A stretch of DNA of 64,000 nucleotides. It comes from Rhodospirillales bacterium (GTDB lineage Bacteria; Pseudomonadota; Alphaproteobacteria; Rhodospirillales; Defluviicoccaceae). Positions within the stretch are counted from its first letter, which is position 1. The number at the start of each line of letters is the position of its first letter. Below the pieces are notes generated by a model. That model had not been told where the DNA came from and searched no databases. It was given only the letters and a program-made list of their open reading frames with translations. The stretch is taken from positions 1-64,000 of the forward strand of contig REES01000071.1 in the NCBI GenBank assembly GCA_007694935.1, in the 5' to 3' direction. Positions 33,548-43,069 of the stretch are shown in pieces. The translations under genes and the position numbers were made by a program.

Positions 33548-36500
33548 TCAGCGACGGTCGATCAGACCGCGGAACAGGTCACGGATCACCCGTTCGGGCT
33601 CAGACGGCCGGGCGGGTTCCTCGCTGCCGTCGAGGCCGGGGATAACCCGCCTGAGTTCTTCCGGCACGCGTTCCAGCAAGTCTCCGATGCCGTTGCCCGT
33701 GCCCGGAGCCGGGATACAGCCGCTGTCCAGGCGGATGTCCGGCGAATCGAGGCGGCCGCTGGCGGTGAAGTCGCAGCGGCTCGGCAATTCCCTGATACCG
33801 GACAGAAGATCGCCGAGCGGGCCCGCGGCGAGGCTGATCTCGCCGGTCATGTCCAGCCGCCATGCCGGAAGGTCGGCGGTGCCGCGGGCCTGCCCCTGGT
33901 AGAGGCCGCCGTCCAGCCGGGCCGGATCGAACGTGACGACGCCGTTGGCAACGGTGAACGGGGCCGAAATGTCGGCGAGTCCGCTGCCGGCGCGCCCACT
34001 CAAGGCGCCGAGGAGCGGCCCCAGGGCTCTGTTGATCCCGCGAGCCAGTTCGATCACGGGAGCGATGATCGGCCCGGCCACCGGAACCTGGGTTGCGTCG
34101 AACCCAGGGTCGAGACCGCGAAGGGTGATCGCGCCGCTGCCGTCCAGAGCCGATATCAAATCTGCCGGGCTGCGCCCTTCAGCGCCCAGGTCGGCATTGA
34201 ACCACAGCCGCCCGCCGCTGATGCCGGCACCCGGAGCGCGGCTGAGATCGACACCCTCCATCTGGACTGTCGCCTCGATCACCGGCACGTCCACGGCGTC
34301 CAGGCGCCCAGTGGAACCGACCGAACCGCCGAACAGCGTGCCATTCAGCCGCTCCCAGGTCAGCACCCCCGATGCCACGGCGAGGCTCGCGTCGACTTGC
34401 TCAAGCGCATACTGGCTGTGGACCAGGGACTCCGACCGCAGCGCCAGCGTGGCATCGAAGTCACGCAGAGCGGACAGGGCCAGCGGCTCGTCGGGCCAGC
34501 GCGGATCCACCCGGGCCAATAACATGCCGGCCCGGGCAGGCGGTTCGAGTGCGGACGGCAGGGGCATCCAGCTTGCCGGAACGATCCGCCAATCGAGGCC
34601 GGCGGACCGGGCAGCCGGCAGCAGGTCATCAATGACCACCCGGCCCGTGGCGAGATCGGCCGTGACCACCGGCCTGTCGCCGGTCGCGTCCACATCCATC
34701 GAGCCGCCAACCGCAATGCCGGCGAGCTGCCCGTCCAGGTCGCTGAGGCTGAGCTTGCCGCCCCCGAGGGTGACGTGCGCGCTCACGTCCGTGCCGCCGA
34801 GTCGGCCCGAAGGCCGATAGTCGACGCCGAGCCTCGTCAGGACGCCTACGATGTCGTCGCTGACGAGCCGCAGCCGACCGTCATAGAGCGGGTCGCCGGC
34901 AGGCAGGGTCAGATCGCCGGTCACTGTCACCTCGGCACCCAGTGCGTTCACGGTCACATCCACCTTGGGCCTGGCAGTCGTGCCCTCCACACGCCCGGAT
35001 GCGGCGACGGCGGTGTCGCCCGGCACGCCGGCGGGGAGCATGACGTCGAGGCTTCGTGCCAGCCGCGACAGGTTCGGAGCGCGCGCCTGAAACTCGACCC
35101 CCTGCATGATCGGGTCAGTCTCCAGTTCCCGGAAGGTGCCGGACATGGTTGCGCTGGCCCCGGCGAAATCGTCGACGCGGGCCTCGCGCAGGGTGAGGAC
35201 CCCGTCAGCCAGCCTGCCGTCGATCCGGACGCCCTTGGCCGCCGTGTTGCGCCAGCCGAGTTCCGTGATCCGCAGCTTCACGTCGGCGTCGACCGGGGCC
35301 GGCTGTGCCATGGGCGCCACGGTTTCATCGTTGTTCCGCTGCCGGGGGTCGGCATTCTCGCTGGTCTGACCGGCCGCTTCCCGGGCCGCTCCCAGGTTGG
35401 GGGCGGGAATCTCGATCTCGTGCGCCGTTTCCGGCAGGTAGGCATCGAGGTTGAGGCGATCGATGTCGAGGTCGGCGTCGATCCGCGGCCGGTCGGCAAA
35501 AGTGATACCGAAATCCCCTTGAACCCGCGACCCGTCGACGCGAACGTCGGCATCGCTGGCCCGGATGGACGCAGGCGTGGCCACGACGCCGGTGCTGAGA
35601 GACAGGGTCCGAAGCCCGTCGTTCGGGACATCATCGGTCTCGAGCCCGAGCCACTCCAGCACGGCGCGAAGATCCGGCGCATCAGCCTGCAGCCGCCCGT
35701 CGAACCGAGGGTCGTCGGCGGTGCCGCCGAGCACGCCGGTGAGATTGGCATCGGCGCCCCCCGGCAACAGTGCGGCGGCACGCGTCACCGTCACAGTCCC
35801 GCCGGCAGCATCGGCGGCGATGGCGGCTTCCCGGATGACCCCGTCGCGGTAGGTGATCGCCTCCACCGATAAGGCGAGCGCGGCCCTGAGGTCCGCTGGC
35901 AACAGCGTCGCCGCCGCGGCCACGGGTGCCTCTGCTCCCGGTTGCGGCTTGACGTCGGCAGGGGACGGCGGCCAGGAGCGATCGGCGTTGTCGCCGTTGG
36001 CGGCTGCCTCGGCCGCAGCCTCGGCGTCGGTTTGCGCCGGCTCCTCCGCCTCTGCCGCCGGTTCCCGCCCCGGCACCGCCGGCATCGCCAGCCAAGCGTC
36101 CAGATCGATTCGGCCCGCGACGAGCTGCGCCACGACCTCCGGCTCATCGCCAAACAACATCATCGCCGCCCCTTCGGCGGAAGTGCCGCCGAGGCGCATG
36201 GTCATGGCGCCGACGGTGGCTTCGGTCTGCGAGGCGACCAGGTCGAAATCGAGCGTGGAGGGCTGGGCCAGGAACCCGGGCAGTGGTGCGACAGCCACGG
36301 CCTGAATGGCCGCGGCCAAATCGTCGGCGGCGGTCTCGATACGACCGCTGAAGCGTGGAGCAGCCTCCCAATCCTCGACCAGGCCGCGGACCCGGAGCCG
36401 GCTCGCACCGGCATCGCTGCCGAGGTCGGCACGGACCGCGAACGGCTCGCCCGTCTCGACCGCGCCGATCGCAACGTCAAAGGTCAGCGGCACGCCCTCG

Positions 36501-37162
36501 ATCTCCATGGATCCTCGAGCGTCCAGCGGCCCGCGCAGGGAGCCGGCGGAAACGTCGGCATTCACGCTGCTGAAGACCATTTCCTGTCCGGTGGTCGCAT
36601 CCCGGTACAGCACCCGACCTCGTTCGATGGAGATCGCGTCCAGCTGCACCGCCGCCGGCGCGGCCGCGGCGGGCCTCTCGGCATCCGGCTGGTCCGGGCT
36701 TTCTTCGGCCGGCGCGTCCGGGCGTGGCGGTAAATCGATCACCGCGCCGGGCGCCCCGTTCGGCCGATCCTCCGGAACGGCGAAATCCCAGTTGCGGCGC
36801 CCGTCCGCCAGGATTTCCAGGATGATATCCGGTTCCACCAGGCTGACCGAGCGCACCTCCACCCGGCCCGTCAGCAGCGGCCACAGGGCGATGTTCACCT
36901 CCGCCGCCTGCAGGCGCAGCATCTGAGGCTCGCTGCCGCCGTCGATGTTGGCGATGCTGAGGTCGTTGACCACCAGGACCGGGGATGGCAGCACGGACAG
37001 CTGGATATCACCGCCAATGGTGACGTCGCGACCGGTGGCCCTGCCCGCCTCGGCGGTGATCTGGTCCTTGTACTGGTTCCAGTCGACGAAGCTGGGCGCG
37101 ATCAGGGCTGCCGCGATCACCAGGACAACCAGACCGCCGATGCCGATCAGGATCTTCTTCAA
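33548..37162 (-). CDS. AsmA-family protein
   Basis: Large inner-membrane-anchored periplasmic protein; AsmA-like proteins are thought to move phospholipids between membranes or affect outer-membrane assembly. The N-terminus after the start is LKKILIGIGGLVVLVIAAAL, one membrane segment, followed by the AsmA signature APSFVDWNQYKDQI and GRDVTIGGDIQLSVLPSPVL. The rest (about 1200 residues) is beta-rich with Gly/Asp repeats and ends with the GAISGGRLWFNADL and LLERVPEELRRVIPGL regions. I chose a TTG at 37162 because GAGGAT lies 6 nt before it; another TTG at 37258 overlaps glcF but adds a non-family leader. Confidence 0.9.
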   Translation of the reverse strand: MKKILIGIGGLVVLVIAAALIAPSFVDWNQYKDQITAEAGRATGRDVTIGGDIQLSVLPSPVLVVNDLSIANIDGGSEPQMLRLQAAEVNIALWPLLTGRVEVRSVSLVEPDIILEILADGRRNWDFAVPEDRPNGAPGAVIDLPPRPDAPAEESPDQPDAERPAAAAPAAVQLDAISIERGRVLYRDATTGQEMVFSSVNADVSAGSLRGPLDARGSMEIEGVPLTFDVAIGAVETGEPFAVRADLGSDAGASRLRVRGLVEDWEAAPRFSGRIETAADDLAAAIQAVAVAPLPGFLAQPSTLDFDLVASQTEATVGAMTMRLGGTSAEGAAMMLFGDEPEVVAQLVAGRIDLDAWLAMPAVPGREPAAEAEEPAQTDAEAAAEAAANGDNADRSWPPSPADVKPQPGAEAPVAAAATLLPADLRAALALSVEAITYRDGVIREAAIAADAAGGTVTVTRAAALLPGGADANLTGVLGGTADDPRFDGRLQADAPDLRAVLEWLGLETDDVPNDGLRTLSLSTGVVATPASIRASDADVRVDGSRVQGDFGITFADRPRIDADLDIDRLNLDAYLPETAHEIEIPAPNLGAAREAAGQTSENADPRQRNNDETVAPMAQPAPVDADVKLRITELGWRNTAAKGVRIDGRLADGVLTLREARVDDFAGASATMSGTFRELETDPIMQGVEFQARAPNLSRLARSLDVMLPAGVPGDTAVAASGRVEGTTARPKVDVTVNALGAEVTVTGDLTLPAGDPLYDGRLRLVSDDIVGVLTRLGVDYRPSGRLGGTDVSAHVTLGGGKLSLSDLDGQLAGIAVGGSMDVDATGDRPVVTADLATGRVVIDDLLPAARSAGLDWRIVPASWMPLPSALEPPARAGMLLARVDPRWPDEPLALSALRDFDATLALRSESLVHSQYALEQVDASLAVASGVLTWERLNGTLFGGSVGSTGRLDAVDVPVIEATVQMEGVDLSRAPGAGISGGRLWFNADLGAEGRSPADLISALDGSGAITLRGLDPGFDATQVPVAGPIIAPVIELARGINRALGPLLGALSGRAGSGLADISAPFTVANGVVTFDPARLDGGLYQGQARGTADLPAWRLDMTGEISLAAGPLGDLLSGIRELPSRCDFTASGRLDSPDIRLDSGCIPAPGTGNGIGDLLERVPEELRRVIPGLDGSEEPARPSEPERVIRDLFRGLIDRR

Positions 37163-37254
37163 GGCTTTATCCTCAATCCGAAGACGAGCGGCCCGACCTG
37201 CATGGTGGCCGCGCCACCGCCCATCCCCTGGATGTAGCGAACCCGGCCGCCGGA

Positions 37255-38592
37255 TCAAACCGTGCCGGCAGGAACAGTTACGCCAGGACCGGGGCGCTCA
37301 GGCACATCCGCCATCGCCGCCGGCCTGGGCCCGCCCATGGCCCAGTCCAGAAGTTCCACCGTGTGCACCACCGGCACCGACGTCTCAGGGCCCAGATGCT
37401 GAATGCAGCCGATATTGCCGGTGGCGATGATGTCCGGCTTCAGCGCCTCCAGGTTGGCGACTTTCCGCTCCCGGAGCGCGCCCGCCAGCGCCGGCTGCAG
37501 GATGCTGTAGCTGCCGGCGGACCCGCAGCAGATGTGGGCTTCCGCCGGTTCCACCACGCGGAAGCCGGCGCGGGACAACAGCTCCTTCGACTGGGTGCGC
37601 AGGCCAAGACCGTGCTGCATCGAACAGGCCGGGTGATAGGCCACGGTCCGCACCGGCTCGATCGCCTTCGGGCGGAGCTCGAGGTCGATGAGAAGCTGGG
37701 AAACGTCCGTGGCCATGGCCGCAATCCGTGCGGCCGATGCGGCCCACTCCGGGTCGTCGCTGAGCAGGTGGCCGTAGTCCTTCACCGAGACGCCGCAGCC
37801 GGAGGCATTGAACACCACCGCATCGAGACCGTCACCGTCGATCTCCCGCATCCAGGCGGCGACGTTGGCTCGGGCTGCGGCCCTGGAGCGGTCCTCCCAG
37901 CCCATGTGGTGCACGATGGCGCCGCAGCAGCCGCTGCCCTTGGCGAGGACAACGTCGACACCGAGGCCGGTGAGCAACCGGATCGTCGCTTCATTGGTCT
38001 CGGGCCGCAGCACCCGCTGGGCACAGACCGGCAACAGGGCGACGCGCCGCCGGCGCGGTCCCCTGGCCGGAAACACCTGCGGTCGGTCGGTCGCAGATGG
38101 CGGCGGCAGGTGCTTGGGCGCCATCGCCGCCATCGCCCCCAGCCGTCCCGACAGCAGTCGCCGGAACGGGCGGCCGAATTGGCCGAACAGCAGCGCGGTT
38201 CGGAACAGGGTCGGGTTGGGCACCACGGTGGCGAGGATGTGTCGCAGGACCCGGTCGAACCAGGGCCGCCGGTACGTGTTCTCGATGTGGACCCGGGCCC
38301 GGTCGACCAGGTGGGCGTAGTCGACGCCGGACGGGCAGGTGGTCATGCACGCAAGGCAGGTCAGGCAGCGGTCGATGTGCTTGACGTCGTCGGCCGTGGC
38401 CGGCCGGTCCTTCTCCAGCATGTCCTTGGCGAGGTAGATGCGACCCCGGGGGCTATCCAGTTCATCGCCGAGCAGCAGGTAGGTGGGGCAGGTGGCAAGG
38501 CAGTAGCCGCAGTGGACGCAGGTCCTGAGAATGTCGTTGGCCTCGCGGACGTGCGGGTCGGCCAGCCGGGCGGCAGGAAAACTGGTCTGCAC
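37255..38592 (-). CDS. glcF: Glycolate oxidase iron-sulfur subunit GlcF
   Basis: Iron-sulfur subunit of membrane-linked glycolate dehydrogenase, which passes electrons from glycolate to quinone. The 445-aa protein has two [4Fe-4S] motifs, CVHCGYCLATCPTY and CLTCLACMTTCPSG, and two Cys-Cys-Gly motifs, SGCCGAIVHHMGW and CCGSAGSYSILQP. It starts with GTG at 38592, 3 nt after the glcE stop. The AsmA-family gene follows about 90 nt downstream. Confidence 0.95.
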   Translation of the reverse strand: MQTSFPAARLADPHVREANDILRTCVHCGYCLATCPTYLLLGDELDSPRGRIYLAKDMLEKDRPATADDVKHIDRCLTCLACMTTCPSGVDYAHLVDRARVHIENTYRRPWFDRVLRHILATVVPNPTLFRTALLFGQFGRPFRRLLSGRLGAMAAMAPKHLPPPSATDRPQVFPARGPRRRRVALLPVCAQRVLRPETNEATIRLLTGLGVDVVLAKGSGCCGAIVHHMGWEDRSRAAARANVAAWMREIDGDGLDAVVFNASGCGVSVKDYGHLLSDDPEWAASAARIAAMATDVSQLLIDLELRPKAIEPVRTVAYHPACSMQHGLGLRTQSKELLSRAGFRVVEPAEAHICCGSAGSYSILQPALAGALRERKVANLEALKPDIIATGNIGCIQHLGPETSVPVVHTVELLDWAMGGPRPAAMADVPERPGPGVTVPAGTV

Positions 38593-38595
38593 GGC

Positions 38596-39888
38596 TCACA
38601 CCCCTTCGTACATGCGGCCCGGATTGAGCACGCCCTTGGGATCGAAGCCGGCTTTGACCCGCCGGGTCAGCGCGGCCAGCGGCTCCGGCTGGGGCTGGAA
38701 CACGGGCACCCGCGACCGCACCGAGGCGTCCGCCCGGACCAGGGTGGCGTGGCCGCAGGCGGTCCCGGCGCCGGAGGCCAGCGCGCCCCGAACGGCGGCC
38801 TGCCCGGCGTCGTCCGTCCGCTTGAGCGCCAGCCAGATCAGGCCGCCGCCCCAATCGAAGAACGCCTGGCCGGGCAGCGCGAACAGAATCTCCGCCACCA
38901 CCCGGGCGCCCTCCGCTGGCGGGACCGACAGGCGCCACACCTGCCGCGGATCCGGCTCGTCGCCGGCGGCCACGAAGTAGGTGACGTCGCGGATCTCCCG
39001 CCACAGCGTATCGGACTCCGCATCGTCGAGGGCGGCAAGTGCACCGAACCGGGCCAAGGTGGCCCTGAGCGCCTGCAGCCGGGAGGAGACCGAAGGCGCC
39101 GGCCCTTCGATCCTGACGGCGGTCACCCCGGCGGCTGCCGTCGCCACCGCGGGAACCCGGGAAAGCGCCGCCACGTCCGGGGGAAGATGGGCCGCGCCGG
39201 ACACGTCGTAAGGGCTTTGCAGCGCAGCCGTCATGGCGCGGATGGCGCAATCCTCGGCACAGTCCAGCACCAGCAAGGTCTGCGTCCGCTCGCCCGCGGG
39301 CAGCACCCGCACCGTCACCTCGGTCATCACGGCAAGGGTGCCGAACGACCCGGTCAGCAGCTTGGGCAGGTCGAAGCCGGTGACGTTCTTGACCACCCGG
39401 CCACCACCCTTGAATGACTCGCCCCGTCCGCTGACCGCCCGGAACCCGAGCACGTGGTCACGGGCGGCGCCCGCGCGGATGCGCCGCGGCCCGGACAGGT
39501 TGCTGGCAACGATGCCGCCGAGGGTGCCGCCGGCGTTGCCGGGGACGTCGGTGCAGCCGCTCAGCAGCGGGATCCAATCGGGCGGTTCGAACGCGAGCAT
39601 CTGGCAATGGGGGGTCAGCGACTGGACGATCTCCGCGACAGTGGTGGACGGGCGCGCGGTCAGAACCAGTTCCTCCGGCTGATAGCTGACAATGCCGGCC
39701 AGCGCACCGGTGTCCAGGCAGGAGGCGGCTTCGACCGGACGACCGAAGCGGCACTTGCTGCCGCCACCGCGCACCTCGACCGGAGCCCGCTCGGCCATGG
39801 CCGCCTGAACCGCGTCGGCCACCTGGGCGTCGGTCTCGACCGCCAGGGTCGCCGTGTGCGATGGCTCTGCGGAAACGACACCGGCCAT
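38596..39888 (-). CDS. glcE: Glycolate oxidase FAD-binding subunit GlcE
   Basis: Second FAD_binding_4-type subunit of glycolate dehydrogenase. The N-terminal half has VEVRGGGSKCRFGRPV and a FAD-binding core with GNAGGTLGGIVASNLSGPRR and GGRVVKNVTGFDLPKLLTGS; the C-terminal half is shorter than in GlcD. I chose the ATG at 39888 (430 aa), preceded by GAGGGA and starting 16 nt after the glcD stop; the frame is open to 39951 but would overlap glcD. Middle gene of glcDEF. Confidence 0.94.
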   Translation of the reverse strand: MAGVVSAEPSHTATLAVETDAQVADAVQAAMAERAPVEVRGGGSKCRFGRPVEAASCLDTGALAGIVSYQPEELVLTARPSTTVAEIVQSLTPHCQMLAFEPPDWIPLLSGCTDVPGNAGGTLGGIVASNLSGPRRIRAGAARDHVLGFRAVSGRGESFKGGGRVVKNVTGFDLPKLLTGSFGTLAVMTEVTVRVLPAGERTQTLLVLDCAEDCAIRAMTAALQSPYDVSGAAHLPPDVAALSRVPAVATAAAGVTAVRIEGPAPSVSSRLQALRATLARFGALAALDDAESDTLWREIRDVTYFVAAGDEPDPRQVWRLSVPPAEGARVVAEILFALPGQAFFDWGGGLIWLALKRTDDAGQAAVRGALASGAGTACGHATLVRADASVRSRVPVFQPQPEPLAALTRRVKAGFDPKGVLNPGRMYEGV

Positions 39889-39904
39889 CAGCGTCCCTCT
39901 CGGC

Positions 39905-41392
39905 TCAGAAGCGGGGGATATCGGGGAAGCGCATCTGCCCGCCGCGGACATGCACCCGGCCGAGCTCGGCGCAGCGGTGCAAGGTCGGGTATACCTTGCC
40001 CGGGTTCAGCAGCCCCTCCGGGTCGAACGCGCACTTGAGCCGCTGCTGGTGCTTAAGGTCGTCCTCGTCGAACATGGTGCCCATCAGGTCCCGCTTTTCC
40101 ACCCCGACGCCATGCTCGCCGGTCAGCACCCCGCCCAACTCGACGCAGAGCGTCAGGATCTCCGCCCCAAACCTCTCGGCGGTCTCCAGCTGACCCGGCT
40201 GATTGGCATCATAGAGGATCATCGGGTGCAGATTGCCGTCGCCCGCGTGGAACACGTTGGCGCAGCGGAGACCGTAGCGCACGGACATCTCGGTGATGCG
40301 CTCCAGCACCTCCGGCAGGCGGTGGCGGGGGATCGTACCGTCCATGCAGTAGTAGTCGGGGGAGATCCGGCCCACCGCCGGAAACGCCGCCTTGCGGCCG
40401 GCCCAGAAGGCAAGGCGTTCATCCTCGCTCCGGCTGGCCTGGACGCTGCTGGCTCGACTTTTGGCGGCAATCCCCTGCACCCGCTCGATCAGGTGATCCA
40501 CCTCGGCAGCGGGGCCGTCCAGCTCGACGATCAGCAGGGCTGCCGCGTCCATCGGATAGCCCGGGTGGCAGAACGCTTCCGCCGCATGGATCGCCGGCTG
40601 GTCCATCATCTCCATGCCGCCCGGAATGATCCCGGCGGCGATGATGGCGGCAACGCACACCCCCGCGTCGGCGGCCGAGGGAAACCCGATGAGCACCGCC
40701 CGCGCCGTCTCCGGCCGGGCCAGTATCCGCACCGTCACCTCGGTGATGACGCCGAGCAGGCCTTCCGAGCCGTTGATCACGGCGAGCAGGTCATAGCCTT
40801 CGCTATCCAGGTAGCGGCCGCCCAGCCGGACGGTGTCGCCGTTCATCAGCACCACCTCGGCGCCGAGGACGTTGTTGACGGTCAGGCCGTACTTGAGGCA
40901 GTGCACCCCGCCGGCGTTCTCCGCCACGTTGCCGCCGATGGTACAAACGATCTGGCTGGAGGGGTCCGGCGCGTAGTAGAGGCCCCGATGGGCCACCGCA
41001 TGGGAGATCGCCAGGTTGGTGACCCCGGGCTCGGCCACCACGCAGCGGTTGTCGAAGTCGATATCAAGGATGCGATTGAACTTGCCGAGACCAAGGATGA
41101 TGCCGTCTGCCAGCGGCAGGGCGCCGCCGGAGAGGGAGGTGCCGGCCCCGCGGGGCACCACCTTGATGCCGTGGGCGTTGCAGTAGCGCAACACCTCGGC
41201 GATCTGCCGGGTGGTGTCCGGCAGGACGACGATCAGCGGGAGTTGCCGGTACGCGGTCAGCGCGTCGCTCTCGTAGACGCGAAGCGCGGTCTCGTGCTCG
41301 ATCACACCCTCGGATGCAACGATGTCCCTGAGGTCACGGGCGATCGCGCTGCGCCGCGCTACTACGCCTGCGTCCGGTTCCGGCATGCGCAT
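39905..41392 (-). CDS. glcD: Glycolate oxidase subunit GlcD
   Basis: Catalytic FAD subunit that oxidises glycolate to glyoxylate. The 495-aa protein has the PCMH-type FAD domain (VVPRGAGTSLSGGALPLADG, CTIGGNVAENAGGVHCLKYG) and the C-terminal oxidase domain with HAGDGNLHPMILYD and LTGEHGVGVEKRDLM, both typical of GlcD. First gene of the glcDEF run. It could in principle be a related D-lactate dehydrogenase, but the partners glcE and glcF argue for glycolate. Confidence 0.95.
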   Translation of the reverse strand: MRMPEPDAGVVARRSAIARDLRDIVASEGVIEHETALRVYESDALTAYRQLPLIVVLPDTTRQIAEVLRYCNAHGIKVVPRGAGTSLSGGALPLADGIILGLGKFNRILDIDFDNRCVVAEPGVTNLAISHAVAHRGLYYAPDPSSQIVCTIGGNVAENAGGVHCLKYGLTVNNVLGAEVVLMNGDTVRLGGRYLDSEGYDLLAVINGSEGLLGVITEVTVRILARPETARAVLIGFPSAADAGVCVAAIIAAGIIPGGMEMMDQPAIHAAEAFCHPGYPMDAAALLIVELDGPAAEVDHLIERVQGIAAKSRASSVQASRSEDERLAFWAGRKAAFPAVGRISPDYYCMDGTIPRHRLPEVLERITEMSVRYGLRCANVFHAGDGNLHPMILYDANQPGQLETAERFGAEILTLCVELGGVLTGEHGVGVEKRDLMGTMFDEDDLKHQQRLKCAFDPEGLLNPGKVYPTLHRCAELGRVHVRGGQMRFPDIPRF

Positions 41393-41521
41393 CGGCCGTC
41401 CTCCCCACGGGGCGCCGGAACTGCCCGTCCGGTTCGCCTTGGCCCCACAACAATGTAAGGCCCTGAGCGCCGGTCGAAAAGCGGTTTGACGCGGTGGGAC
41501 GGATTGGCCGGATGGCCGGTA

Positions 41522-41647
41522 TCAGCCCTGGCGGACCTTATAGCGCGGATGGCGCTTGTTGATGACGTAGACGCGGCCCTTCCGCCGAACGATGCGGCAG
41601 TTGCGTTCGCGCCCCTTTACCGAGCGGAGGGAATTGCGGATCTTCAT
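41522..41647 (-). CDS. rpmJ: 50S ribosomal protein L36
   Basis: A 41-aa basic protein, [18 protein letters not shown] at the start and [21 protein letters not shown] at the end, which is clearly bL36. It has only one Cys, so it is the zinc-free (C-minus) form common in alphaproteobacteria. AGGA lies shortly before the ATG at 41647. It stands alone between glcD and the DsrE-like gene. Confidence 0.95.
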   Translation of the reverse strand: MKIRNSLRSVKGRERNCRIVRRKGRVYVINKRHPRYKVRQG

Positions 41648-41737
41648 TGGCGTCGTCCTGATGAAAGAGCCCGGAACTTACGCACGCGGCCCGCTGCTGT
41701 CAACGCAGGTTGCAGCCGCAGGGACGGCGGAGCGTGC

Positions 41738-42211
41738 TCAGACCATCAGCAGTGCGCCATTGCGCCCGACCGCGGCCAGCAGCGTCACGACGCCGCCCTG
41801 CTCGATGGGCAGATCGGCGCGGAGCATGCCGCGGTCGAGCCCGGCTGCCTTCAGACCCATCTCGCAGGCGAGGAAGCGCACCCCGAAACTGACGCAGGCA
41901 TTCAACAGTTCCTCGAAGCCGGCGACGCCGCCTGCCCGGTAGCGGGCGTCAACCTCGGCACCGGTGGCCGCCGGACTGTCGTCAGAACCGCCCGGCAGAT
42001 GCAGCCAACCGGCGGTGCCGTCGCTGCCGGACCTGAGAATCGCCCGCAGGCCCGCCATGGTGAAGAACAGCGTCACCGGTCGGTCGATTGCCGCCGCCGC
42101 CGATGCCATCACCAGGGCATAGTGCACCCGTGCAAAATCACCGGAATGGACGATCAGGCCGAGGCCTGGCGCGTCCTCGTTGCCGCCGCGGCCGGCGGCT
42201 TCACTCGGCAT
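41738..42211 (-). CDS. DsrE-like protein
   Basis: A 157-aa protein of the DsrE/DsrF/DrsH-like fold (DrsE_2 group): LGLIVHSGDFARVHYALVMA, PVTLFFTMAGLRAIL and FGVRFLACEMGLKAAGL. Relatives take part in sulfur transfer or are of unknown function. Two Cys (in NACVSFG and LACEMG) are near the positions used by this group. The ATG at 42211 overlaps the end of the moeB-type gene by 11 nt; starts further upstream are possible. Its place behind the E1-type enzyme and cysK fits sulfur handling. Confidence 0.75.
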   Translation of the reverse strand: MPSEAAGRGGNEDAPGLGLIVHSGDFARVHYALVMASAAAAIDRPVTLFFTMAGLRAILRSGSDGTAGWLHLPGGSDDSPAATGAEVDARYRAGGVAGFEELLNACVSFGVRFLACEMGLKAAGLDRGMLRADLPIEQGGVVTLLAAVGRNGALLMV

Positions 42212-43022
42212 GGAGCCGATCGGCATGCAGGGCGAGGTCGGTAATCGACGGCTGGTCGCCACACAACGGGCAGCCGGGGTCCCGCCGCACCCGGATCTTG
42301 CGGAAGGTGGTGCCGAGCGCTTCGCAAACCAGCAGCCAGCCGGACAGGCTGTCGCCGATCCCGAGCAGTTCCTTGATCACTTCGGTCGCCTGCAGCCCGC
42401 CCATGGCACCGCAGAAGGCGCCGAGCACCCCGGCTTCCGCGCAGGTGGCGACGTCGCCGGGCGGCGGTGGTTCGCGGAACAGGCAGCGGTAGCAGGGACC
42501 ATGATCGCCGTCGCCATTCCGGACGAACGGCTTGAACGTGGTGATCTGGCCATCGAAGCGGAGGATGGCCGCGGTCACCAGCGGCCTGCTCTCGAACCAG
42601 CAGACGTCGTTCACCAGAAACCGGGTCGGGAAATTGTCGCTGCCGTCGGCCACCAGGTCGTAGTCGCGCACCAAATCACGCGCCGTGTCCGCATCGAACC
42701 GGCATTGGTGCGGCCGCACGGTGACGTCGGGGTTGACCGCGGCAAGGGTCCGGGCGGCACTCTCCACCTTGGCCATGCCGATGCGGTCGGTGGCGTGGAT
42801 CACCTGCCGCTGAAGGTTGCTGAGGTCCACGGTGTCGTCATCGACGATGCCAAGGGTGCCGACTCCGGCGGCCGCCAGGTACAGCAGCAGCGGGGAGCCA
42901 AGACCGCCGGCGCCGACCACCAGCACCCGGGACCGCAGCAGCTTCGCCTGCCCGGCACCGCCGATCTCATCGAGAAGGATGTGCCGGGCATAGCGCCGGA
43001 CCTGGTCGTCACGAAAGTCCAT
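42201..43022 (-). CDS. moeB: MoeB/ThiF-family adenylyltransferase (E1-like)
   Basis: E1-like enzyme that adenylates the C-terminal glycine of a small sulfur carrier (MoaD or ThiS). The 273-aa protein has RYARHILLDEIGGAGQAKLL, the nucleotide loop VVGAGGLGSPLLLYLAAAGV, DLSNLQRQVIH, DGSDNFPTRFLVND, and two zinc-binding CxxC pairs (CYRC and CPLC). It lacks the C-terminal rhodanese domain found in MoeZ. I chose the ATG at 43022. MoeB and ThiF cannot be told apart by sequence here; neither moaD nor thiS is in the window. Confidence 0.88.
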   Translation of the reverse strand: MDFRDDQVRRYARHILLDEIGGAGQAKLLRSRVLVVGAGGLGSPLLLYLAAAGVGTLGIVDDDTVDLSNLQRQVIHATDRIGMAKVESAARTLAAVNPDVTVRPHQCRFDADTARDLVRDYDLVADGSDNFPTRFLVNDVCWFESRPLVTAAILRFDGQITTFKPFVRNGDGDHGPCYRCLFREPPPPGDVATCAEAGVLGAFCGAMGGLQATEVIKELLGIGDSLSGWLLVCEALGTTFRKIRVRRDPGCPLCGDQPSITDLALHADRLHAE

Positions 43023-43069
43023 CAGGGCATCTGCCGCGGACCGCCCCGTATCGCCTCGCCGCGCCTCTC

